DNA of 64,000 bases from Taeniopygia guttata. Its lineage: Eukaryota > Chordata > Aves > Passeriformes > Estrildidae. Of this stretch, positions 39,833-51,377 are shown in pieces; the first letter of the stretch is position 1, and each line of letters starts with the position of its first letter. Under the pieces are notes generated by a model. It ran no database searches. It saw nothing but the letters and a program-made list of their open reading frames with translations, and was not told where the DNA came from. The DNA lies in contig NC_133027.1 in assembly GCF_048771995.1 (NCBI RefSeq), positions 103,786,501-103,850,500 of the forward strand. The letters run 5' to 3'. Made by a program: the position numbers and the translations under genes.

Positions 39833-42800
39833 ACACAGAAGCCTTATATTGGTGTTATTTGGGCACTCTCAGGAAGATGAAGGCCAAGAATCATTGGTTC
39901 TGACAAAAAAAAAATGCTGAAGTGCCCTGAGTACCAAGACAGAACTATCATCAAACTCCTTTCATGTCTCCTCTATCAGTCTAATGCCCTGTGTAAGTAA
40001 GAGAAGCATAAAAAAGAAATCATTGAGGACTTCAAGTGACAGTACCCTTGAAGCAAATGATTGATTACGTGACAATGTTCAGGTGATGAAAGAAAGAATC
40101 ACTCTGAAACACATGGCCATCTTCAACAGTCAGACTGAGACCACTTGAGGATGGCTGGAATGAGGCACAGTACAGTGCCTGCTCACCAGGACGAGATAAC
40201 TCTGGATGCTTGACCTCAAGACTTCCATCTGACCCAGGTACAGATGGAACTAACCTGGGAGAAAGGGGTCAAGGAATCCCAAGCCCACCAAAGTTTCCTC
40301 AGCACAGGGTTTGCTTTCTCTGCAACTTTGCCATCCAAAAAAAGAGACCTCATCCTGAGCAAGAGATGCAGAATCAGGCACAAAAATTGGCATAGCTGCT
40401 TCTCCCTGGAAAATTCCACCCAACATCTGCACAGCAGCTGGATTTCCCAAGTCTATTATCTCATTTCACTGATCTGAATGAATTTGCTCTCAGAACAGCT
40501 GCAGATCTGTATATATCACTCATGGCTTGATTCACTATGTTTTACCTGAATGAAATATTAATTAGCTACACTGTCTTTTCTCCTCCCACCACTAAATGCT
40601 AACTAATTGTAATTCATGATGGGAAAAAAAAAATGGCACATGAGTAGTTACTTTGACCCAAAACATGAATCAATTCTAAAAATCCAAACCAACCCTAGTC
40701 AATTCAGACTTTGAAACACTGCTGGGGAAAAAGTTTAACTTCAGTCTCATTATTTTCATTACGAGAGTCTTAAATGCATTTTTTTCTACAAATTTATCCA
40801 GAGATATGCATCACTAATATACTGGCCAATCATGGGGTCTCTAACTCATTTTGGACAGTTTCTTAACACGTGAAATGTCCCACAAGAGAAAGTACAGCTA
40901 TGGTGTTTGGCGTGAAGTAAAAACACCAGGCAGACTCTGGAACCTTAAGTTTGCAGGTTTTGATCCAGAGTTACTTCAAACAACCTTCCCATCACTGCAA
41001 CGCAGAGGTCATAAATTACTTTTGCCACAAAACACTTAAGCTTCCTGCTGAAATGGACATATGTGCTGACAAGTTCTCAACAAAAAGGATGTTTTATGTG
41101 AAGTTTTAGAAGTATGAAGAACACACTTAAGACATGCATTTCCAAAAGGCAATTTATGGGGTAGATGTACTCCTTAGGGTGTATTTATCTTACAGGCTTA
41201 ATGGCCACAACTAGTTTTAGACTGAACTGTCACAGTCTCTCTTTTTCTTTTCTTTATTTTTTTTTAACTGCTGTTTACAACACAGTCTGCAAACAAACTG
41301 GGCTGCTCAGCTCTGCTTTTTCTAACAGCGGCAGCCTTTCTTCTTTCTCCCTGTAACAAAAATGCTTTGAAGTCCTATGCTGTTAGTTACAAGTATCCTG
41401 ATATTTCCCCAGCAAGGATGTAATAGGAGCCAAAACAAGCCTCCAGGTGCCAATATTGCACCTGACAAATTAGGCACACGACTGGAAAAGGATGGGCCCA
41501 TCCTTCTGCTTAATGTTCATTTCCTCTCATTTCCACGTTAACAGGAAGTAGTTGGAATGGAAAAAAAGACTTTCCTTAAAGACCTGAACTATCAAAAGCC
41601 TGGGGCTGTTTCTCCTTGCAAACAAAAAACTTGGAAGCCAGCTACGTCCTATGATTTGGAGCTCATTTACAGTGACTTGTTTAACCCCTACTGACGGCAC
41701 GATGAACAGGATGTTATGATTTATTTAACACTTAAAGCGGGTGTGAGAACAAGGTGGATGGTGCCCTTAGATGTAGTCTTTTCATAATTTATTGCTCCAA
41801 GTGCTTAATTTTTCCTCAGGGAAGCCTTTGATAGCTGGCTGCTGCGGTGTGGTTAAGTGTGTGCATTAAGCTGTAAAGCAAAAATATTAATAATACTAAA
41901 AATAAAGACCGTAACCAAAGTTACTATTTTGCATAACAAGAACTTGCACGCCTCGTTCAGCTGCAACTCAGAAGTGATAACCCCACACCAACCAAATTGA
42001 CTTGAGGATATTTAATGGAGCAGCACAAAGAGCATTGAATTTACCTTCTGAGGACTTGAGCTGCACAAACACAAAGCAAACTCACTCTTGCAAAATGCTG
42101 CACAGCCCCTGGAAGGCCACTGGAGAACCATAACAAAGTCATCTGAAAAAAAAATAAAAGTACTAACATCTCCTATGCTGGTACCACAGGGGACTCAGAC
42201 CAAGAACAGAGTCACAAAATATGTTATGTTTGACTGGCTTTAAAGTTGAACTGCTGCTCAATTATGTTACAGCATCCCTCAGAGGGGTTATCTTAAAGCA
42301 CCTTCTTTTGAATGGTCTGTAATCTTTATCTGGAATACAGAACCATCCTTTAGAAATAATTTTCATGTCAAAGTTACTCAGTAAAATAATGTATAGATCT
42401 CCTGCTCTCTGGAGATCAGTGATCAGCTCTGCTTCATGTCCTTACATTGAAGGCCCTTGGTGACTTTAGCAAGCATGATCTGTAGGACTGCTTGCACCTG
42501 TGGATAAAGGACTTCAACTTTGAATGTTAAATACCTATTTGGGGTTTTTTTTTCCTCTCTTGAGCATGCATGTGTGTGAGTAAGTAGTATTTTGATATAG
42601 ACAGGTAGGTAATTCATTTCACTTTTAGGAGATGAAGTAACGATTTTAGCAAATTACATTTGTCTCTTTAATCTTATATTTCCATGCACACTGAGTTAAA
42701 TGTTGTAAAACTATCAATTCTGTCAAAACCTAACAGAAAGAAAACAAGAAACCCTGCAATCTTAATGTCCAAACTGACTGGTGATTAACAGGAATTAAAT

Positions 42801-43182
42801 GTGCAGGAATTCCAAATCTTTTCTGATCAGAGATGTCTAGATGACTTTTGTTTTTCCCTAATTGTATGAGGTTCCTACATAGTATTTAAGAATCAATTAT
42901 ATTGCAATTGATGTAATTAACTCTAATAATCCAGTAAAAGTCAGTAGGAGGGCTATTCAAGTCAATAGAAAAGAGAGACTATATTATGAAGGTGTTATTA
43001 ACCTATACAGATTTTACTAGACATTTCCCTTTCTTACATAATAAATATACGGTGATGAGGAAGGCTGTCATTATAATTTAATGGGAACAATGGTTCATCA
43101 CTTCCTTTCCTGTACAAGCCTTAACTAATTCTACATACAGTGTATAAGTAAAATGAAGTTAAATGAATCTCATAAATTAGCT

Positions 43183-43221
43183 ATTAATCATCCATCAATC
43201 ATTTGTTGCTCCATGATTAAA
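43183..43221 (-). promoter_or_regulatory. Clustered PBX-HOX-type sites, candidate enhancer
   Basis: On the minus strand TGATTGATGG (43192-43201) fits the PBX-HOX composite consensus TGATTNATGG. TGATTAAT (43183-43190) lies 11 bp away on the same strand, about one helical turn. TGATTAAA at 43214-43221 is on the + strand. The surrounding 200 bp also holds a SOX-like GAACAATGG near 43084-43092. The motifs are seen; enhancer function is inferred. Confidence 0.35.
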
Positions 43222-46200
43222 ATCTGTGTTGCATTCAGAGCTGGGAAAGGTATTTGGGGAGTGGCAGAAGCTGCATGTACATCTCCCAATTAATTTATTC
43301 ATGTACTTCCATTTTGCATTGCCAAGGGTACTTACTGAAACCAGTCCTGAAGTCAGAGAAAGTCTCCTGAGGAAAGTTCCAGCCCTTCCCAGAATAAAGT
43401 AAAACTCTAATTTCCATATTTATAGGCATCACTCTGGCTTTAAGCATTGTTGCATATGAGAACCTCATTCGCGCTTCTCAATTCAGTCAGACAACTCTTT
43501 TTGGGGAAAGAAAGCAACACTATGAAGTCAGGAAAAGTGAGGCAGTGGTCTGCTATATGCCTTGCAAAGTGATGAAGAGAATTCCTCTGCCCAAGATCCT
43601 AATCTCCTGTCTTATGCTCTAAGTCTTTTGCACTGCTCAACGAGGCAAAAGTGTGTTCTGCCTGAATATGGCTATTAAAATCCAGCTTTTTAGGAATTTC
43701 TGTCTTCACCTTCATCAAGCTGAGAATAAGCCTTATTACATATGGAAGACTGCATTGATCTCATTAGCAGAACTGCTTGTCTTGGCAGTAGACAAAGATC
43801 AGTTGTCTGTGCTACTGTTATTCAATATATTAGTTGCCTTATGAGAGACTGGCTACAGGTGATCCTCTTATCTTGCATCTTGGCAGCCTCAGTCTGGGCA
43901 CCTCTTCGTGGCACTGTGCATCTCTCACAAAAAGTACACTGGACCATTGCAGGCAGCTCCAAGGCACACCCAAGTACACAGGAACTTGGTGAGACACAGT
44001 GACCACTTTCCTACATAGACCTGAGCTGATCAAAAGAGGCCCAGGAGAAGGCAAGGGCAGTGTTTGAGTTATTCTGGAGTAATTTAAAATCAGAATAAAT
44101 ATTGAATTACCTGGATTCTCTGTGCAGCGTCTCTGAACGTATGCAAAGAATGAGACTGAAAAGTGGAGTTTTGTTTGTCTGCTGTCAAAATACTTTTTCA
44201 AAGATCTTGGGAAGAGGGTATATTTTTTGAAAGCTCTTCTTATGCAGACCCCCCTGCATCTTTGTTCACATGTTATCGTTGCTTTGGGTAAGACGTAGTA
44301 CATGTACTCAACTAAAGAAAGAGGGAGCTGTGATGTTGCAATAAATACAACACAGAGGAGTCCAGTAATGCTTTGTAGCTACAGTGCTGATTTTTTTTTA
44401 AATCACAGCAGTAGGGCAAGTGCTCTACAGATATCAATAGTTGCACCAGAGCTGACCTATGTTGCACAGAATGAATGAGCTTTGACTATAGGAACACAGA
44501 TAGGCAACCCTGCTGACTCCTGCTGAATGAACCTATTGTAAAGCTGGCAAACAGCATCCTTCCAGGGCTCTTGGACTTGTGGCTTCATCTAGTCTGGGAC
44601 TCCTCAGTGTTTTATTCTTTATAACAGCATCATACTTTCCCATACTGCTAAACACAGAAGACATTTCTGATGTTCACATTGCAAGGTCCACTTGCAGGGT
44701 ACTTGATTTGGTGGTGCTTGACAAAGCTTTTGCTTTAATTCAGGAGCCAGTTCTGTGATAATAAGGATGTAGATGGGAAACCAGTGCTCCATGAGGCATT
44801 AAACCTCTTTTTTTCTTGTTGTGGGCCAAAGCAAAATGCCAACGGGTGTCACACAGCCCCACATAACAATAATTAGTTCACCACAGCAGGTGTATTTGAC
44901 CACAAAAGCTATTCTTTGAAAATGAGATATTTTCTTTTGGGAGAATTGTAATGCCTAACTTGCAGCATGGGAAGCGCAGTTGCGATGGAGTTTAAGCAGA
45001 ATGACACGTCCTCTGCTGCAGACACCACCCAGGGGCTGAGCTGGGCTGCCCTACACCTTGCCAGCACTACCTGAGAAGCACAGGGCTGCTTTTTGGGTGT
45101 CTTTGGAACTGCAGTGCCATGCAAACGAGCAGTGCCAAAAATGATAGACTGAGAACTGTTAAAGTACAGCAATTCAGCATTCAAAACTTCCTTTATTTAA
45201 ATCCCCAAACACCACTTAGTTATGTAATAATCTCAGTTCTTTCATGCTCCACAAGCTTGCCTTAAATTGTCTGGAGCAGCTCCTCAGCCACAGATAGTCC
45301 CAGCTCGCAGAAGGCAGTGGCACTGGGACGGTTCCCACCAGCTGCCACTCTGCCTGGACTGCAATTGCATTTCACACACAAAAGATGACAATAGTCTATC
45401 AAAAAAACGCAAAACAAAAAAAACCCACCCTCCCCCTCAGTTTGAATTGTCATCTGCAAGAAAAGATTCCAGTGTTTCAGCTTCCATGGAAAATCAATAC
45501 TGTCTTATCTTTATTTTATTACTTAACAAAAAAAAAAAATCTTGCGATGACAGTATTAGGTAGCACTGTGAAAAACAACTAAATATAGCAGTGGATCATA
45601 GTGGGTGTGAATGGAAAACAAAGGAGTCAGGAGCGGAGCTCCTGCTGCTGTTACGTCACTACAACACCCATAATTATGTTATTATGTACACTGCCCACTT
45701 CAACTATATCTGGACACCACTTACCATGATAAAAATCTGATTACTAACATGACATATAATCTTGGTTTCTTTGATGAGCATTAACTTCTGTCTTCTATAT
45801 TCTTTTTCAAACAGACAGGATATTTGTTTTGCCTCCCTTCTACAGGGAGTTTGGAAGAGTGAACATACAGGAAAAATTAAAAAATGGTGATTTAAAATCT
45901 CATTGCTGGATTCATTTTATCTTGGTATAAAAACATATCAAGCCACTTCTGAGGTGCTGCTGTGCATAAATTCTCATGAATTCTCCTCACAAACACCTAA
46001 CTTTTATAAATACTATTAGCTCCACACAGAAATTGATCTGGATTTAGGGCATGTTTAGCTATAGAACTGCTACACCTTTTTCATGCTGAGCACCATTGCT
46101 TTTAAACTTAAAATGCCCTTGTATGAGGGGTAGGTGGTGTGTGGCTCAGGCATGGTGGCTGGGTGCCATGTGGATCCCATGGGCTTTGTGCTGGAAGAGG

Positions 46201-49200
46201 ACGTTTGCTGTGTCCACGAGGATGTCCAGTGGGGTGGCCGTCACTGCTTCCCAGCATTGGGCAGGATCCCACAGGTGTTTCTCACACCCTCTTCCTTTGA
46301 CTGTGCCCCAAAAAGCAGTACTGCAAATTCATACAGCAGGACTGATGTTTGGACAAAATGTGGTGTTTTAAAGGCCTTGGGAACTCTTTTTGTTTTTAAT
46401 CTAGAAAGTGAGAGGGGGAAAAACCAAAACTGGCAGGGAAAAAAAAAAAAAAAAAACAAACAAAAAAAAAACCAAAAAACAATGCCCTTCAAGATGAAAG
46501 ATTTTTTTTTCCCCTTTAGCTAAATGAATATTGAAAAAACATATATCTTATTATGTCTTCAACCCCTGAGGTTATCCTATCTGGTTTGTTTCACAATTCA
46601 GCAGGAAAAACCCTCAAGATATTTCTAAGATAACTGTTAAATGTCTGACTTTCATCTACAATAGAGGAAATCTGTATTGCCAAAAGCTTGTTCTCAGAAT
46701 TCCACCTTAAAACAGTTTTAGTACCACCAGACCAGAAGGGTTTGATGCCAAAGAGCTGTTCTGTCCTATTGAAAGCAGAGAATGGCTTCCTCTGCAATAT
46801 GTACAAAGAGCAAGGAAATTTACTCAATTAATGTGAAACACAAAATGGCATCTGCCATCTGGAGATGCACACAAAAGCCACGGGCAGTCAAACACTTCTT
46901 AAGACTTTGGCATGTAAAATTAACATATTTTAAGACTTAAAAGGACATGTGAATTCTGAGCTTGCAAAGATTTCATGTTTTTCACAGCAAAATAAAATAC
47001 ACAATAGAATATTTCTAGTGTAATGTCCCAGAAATATCACTGCTAACAACCTACAAACATTTGCCTGTGACATCAAGGCTACCATTTCTATACCAGGGTG
47101 GGAATTGAGTAGCTGTTCACTTAAATATGCATTTTTAAACAATGGGCAGAAAAATGCTTTCTCTAAACTTTAGAATCACACTAAAGTATGGTCTTTTACT
47201 GAGACCTGTGTAAAAGTTTTTTTTCTTGTGTGTGACACTGTGCAAACACTGTTTTAATTTTTCATTGTAAAAACAGAGTGATGCTGACTAGTCAAGTCTA
47301 CTGCAGATTCAAAGTGTATAAAAAGGGCTCCCTTTTCTGCAAGCATTTTAAGCATTCTCTTCTTGAATACAATGAAGAAAGTTCAGCTCCAGTGTCTGTT
47401 CCCTTTTGTGTATTAAAAAACCCATACTGGTTTAAAAAAAAAACATGACATATGGCATCTAAGTGGACACCGCCATAAATTATTCAACTTCTGCTCACTC
47501 CACAAACGTAAATCTAACAAAATACAAAATCTGAGGCCTCCCCGGGAAAACTCATGGTCACATGTCCTTGGCAGTGTCTTCAGCACAGGTTTGGTCATAC
47601 AGATCTGGTCACTGCATCCCAAATTTGCACCCAGACACCCCCTGCAATATACAAATTCACCTGCTTTTCACTCTACCTGCATCCTTCGTTCTGACACTCC
47701 CCAGGATCACCTGAGCAGAGCCTTCTGATATTTTGGGGTACAGCCCTTCCCCCCTACCTGTTAGGCACACACAGCACTGATTCCACAAGCCCTATTTTCT
47801 TCAGTATTTTGCTGAAGAATAGAGTGACAAAAAATAGGAGAGGGGAGAAATCAAATTCATTCCTGCTTAAGACTATGTGGTTCAGCAGCAGTTTCTCATG
47901 CAGTGTTGCTCAGGATGAACAGGATGTCCAAATAAGTCTGCCACATGTGTCTTGCAAAAGCTATCTTAATTTAGGCACCTCCAACTTTCCAACTTCACAT
48001 TTTTTTCCCAACTTTCTTTCAGTGAATTCTTTTTTTTGGTTTGATTTTTTAAAGGCACCAAAGCGAACATTTCAGAATACACCAGAAAGTTGGTTCACAG
48101 CCAAGGACACCGACCTGCAAGTACTTACTCATGTGAGTTGTGATAGTGCAGCCAGTGCTGTACAATGGGATGACACACAGAGCATGTATTCAGACATTTA
48201 GGGAAAGGGTGGCAATAAGCTTAGCAGGCCTGGAGTATTAATGAAGAAGTGTCAGGTTAAAAAATTTTTAAACAGTGATCCTTTGCCACTTTCCTGTTTT
48301 TTATATTGACAATTATTTGTTGTCTAAGGATTAGTTTTACTGATTAATTTATTAATAAAAACATTCTTAGAAGTAACACAGAAAAAAAAATAAGGTAAAG
48401 CATAAAATAAAAAAGGCCTCATTCCAGTATCAACGTCCACATGGCCTATACATTTTATGCCTCATTCTCATAGGAGAAAAAAAAAAAAACAAACCAAGTA
48501 CCTCAAACTGATCAAACTATATACTCAGCCAGAAGAAGAGGGCTGAGAATGCACTAAAGCAACATTTAAATTTTATTTACTAGTTTGTTGATTTGCCCTT
48601 GCATTTTTGAGTGTGTGTGTGAGAGAGGACAAACAGAGACAGAGAGGGAAGAAAATGACTCATGCCTGACAATGTTACCATGAAAATGGTCATAGCTGTG
48701 GGTTTCCCTGGGGGAATTTGTAATACCACAGCAAAAAACCAGCTAGCCTGCAATTACGGTGCCGGCAGCGAGTCCCTCCAGCACGAGCCATAATGTCTGG
48801 CTACAGCTGGTGGGAGCACTCTGGCTGCTTTCCCCCACCAGGAGCATCCTGGGCTCTGGGGACCAGGTGGCGAAGCTGCTGGGACAGCCCCACACCTCCA
48901 GGCAGGCAGAGATCTCCTAAAATCTCCTTCCCACAGAGAGATGGAAAAAGGAGTGTGCTTTAATGCACAGCTCTCTCTTAGCACATGCAGGCACATTTGG
49001 TGTAGGATCCCCAGCCATTCCCTCCTACAGCAGAATCCCATCGTGCAAAAGAAACCCTCAGTGCCACTGATGTGAAGGACCCCGTGTTAAAAATAAAAAC
49101 ACAGTCCTCAGCAAAAGCAAGCAGGGTTCCAGGGAGAGGAGTGTGAACCCATGGCAGTGACAGACTGGAAGTGCAACATGACGGAGATGCTGCTGGGAGC

Positions 49201-51351
49201 GGACAGTTGAGGGATGAGCTGGGGTTTCCAGGCATGTCACAGGGATGACATCCCGCGGCTCCGGGGCTGGGGCCGCTGAACCTGCTGCTGGCCAATCCTT
49301 GGAGTGTCACTTACATGAGCTCCAAAGTAATCTTCTGGCCCACCCTTCAGGAAAAAGATAAGATGTCATGATCAGCTAATAGGAAGTGACAAGAAGAGAT
49401 AAAATGGATGGGGAGGGAGGGAAGGTTTCGGATTGAAAAGGCATTATTCTTTCCTCCAATGCCAACCCTGCTAACAATAGGGCCGAGTTAATTAATGGGC
49501 TATCTGAGCACTTTCATCCATTTTTGCATATAGCATTAATTTTTCTACAGATACATATAACACAATTAACCTATAGCTTTTCAAACAATCAGACATGGCA
49601 ATCCTTTCAGACTGGTGGGGAAAACATTGCACTTTTACAGAAAAAAGGAATTTAATTAGGGAAAAAGATTGAGAAGAGTCTTTGTTCCTCTACTCTTCCA
49701 GCCATTGCTTTCCATCTGGCATGGGAACTTATTACCAAGACATCTGAGCATCTTTCATAAAAAAAAAAAAAAAAACCAAAAGAAAAACACAACAAGCAAA
49801 CACACAAAACACCCAAATTTCTGGCTTTCCTCCCTCTTTAGAGTAGAAAATCCTATCTGTCAAGCTTAGTTCACTTGCAATTAAGAAATCTACTTCGCTC
49901 CCTAACGAAATGTTAGTGCGTCACTTAACAAAGTCCCATTGAGCACAGAGAGAGAGGTTTAGGCTGGAAAACACTTGTAAGGTTTCTCCCCAAGTGCTGC
50001 TCCAGCGGCACCTCTGTCTGGGGGGGCTGAGCGCTACCCCCTGCAACCAGCCGGCTGCACACGCACAAAGCCCCTGGTACTCAGTCAACTCCGCAAACTT
50101 CAACAAAAGCCTAATCAGAAGTGCCAGGCTTTTAAGATCATAGCCCCACCGTGATGTTCATCAGTTCGGTGGGGGGAAGGAGCGTCTCTGGTGGGTACAA
50201 AGCCGAGGATGAGGGGTTGCGATGTCTGCGCGGCGGCCGTAGGGATGACAAATAACAGCAGCGAACTGCTGCCTTCGCTGGAGCGCTGAGCGCGCACGAT
50301 GGGCACAGAAAGGCTCTCTTTATGCTGCAAAGAATTCGCAGCTTAACCAAGCCACAGTATGTTTTGAAGCTTTTGCCAAAAAGTACAAAAAACCTGTAGT
50401 CAGTGTAGCTAGGCATTTGATAACAAGCATGGTTTCTTCTGCTCGACATATTTTCCTGATGTATTTGTTTGTAAAGGTAGAGATAAGTATAGTAACACAA
50501 TCTGTTCCTTAGTATCACAGGCAAAGAAAGATCGCTAGTCACTAGCTACAGCAGCTTACAATCTCTGTGAGACAGCTGCAAGTATATGTTTATTCTTTTA
50601 TTCTAAATATCTTAAATGGAGCCTGATCCTGAAAACCCTTCTTCCTCCCAACGATGCTTGTCTGTAATAATAATACTAATGAAAAGCAACTGCTGATGTA
50701 AGGAAAGAAAAAAAGGTGAGGCTCAGATTCCCTATCCAATGCTCGTAATTGTTATTTTCACTAAAGATAAGAAAGCAGACTTGGATGTGCCATATCACAG
50801 AAACAAGCCATTCTTTCCATATCTATAATTTTGACAGTTATCTATGGAAAATGCAGACTTAAAAAACTCTTAAGAATAATTATTAGAATTCATAGCCAAA
50901 ATAACATACATCAGCCTTGATTAGTTCCATGAAAAAGCAGCCATAAATTGGTAGTTTAAAAACAGGAAAATTAGCGGTATGATTAAGAATGAATGGCTAA
51001 TAAAAAGAATTTTGCTAAAACAGATTAAGGTTCAGATCAAGGTCACAAAAGGAACTGATTGAGGAAAACTGTCATTTTTGCTGGGACTCAGAAGCTGTTT
51101 TAGCAACACCGTTTCCTCTGAATCACAGTCTTGTAATGAGAAATTACACTGTTGGGGTTAATAAAGACTTTGCTTGTCACGTTAGTTTCCCCAAAATTTA
51201 ATTTAAAACGTTGTTCTCAAAGAAAAAAAAAAATTCCTTGTGTACAAGTAGACAGAAAGCAGTATTTCTAAGCTAAGTAACCTCTAGTAAATTGTGGGGT
51301 GGATTTGTGCTATAGTTCTAGTTCTCATGTTTGTTGTAAATTCACTCCAGT

Positions 51352-51377
51352 AAAAAAAAAAAAAAAAAAAAAAAAAA
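51352..51377 (+). repeat. Poly-A tract (A26)
   Basis: Twenty-six consecutive A residues followed by TTAAAAAAAATCTG. It may be the tail of a retroposed sequence inserted on the + strand, or simple slippage. No target-site duplication or recognisable parent sequence is evident upstream. Confidence 0.9.
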
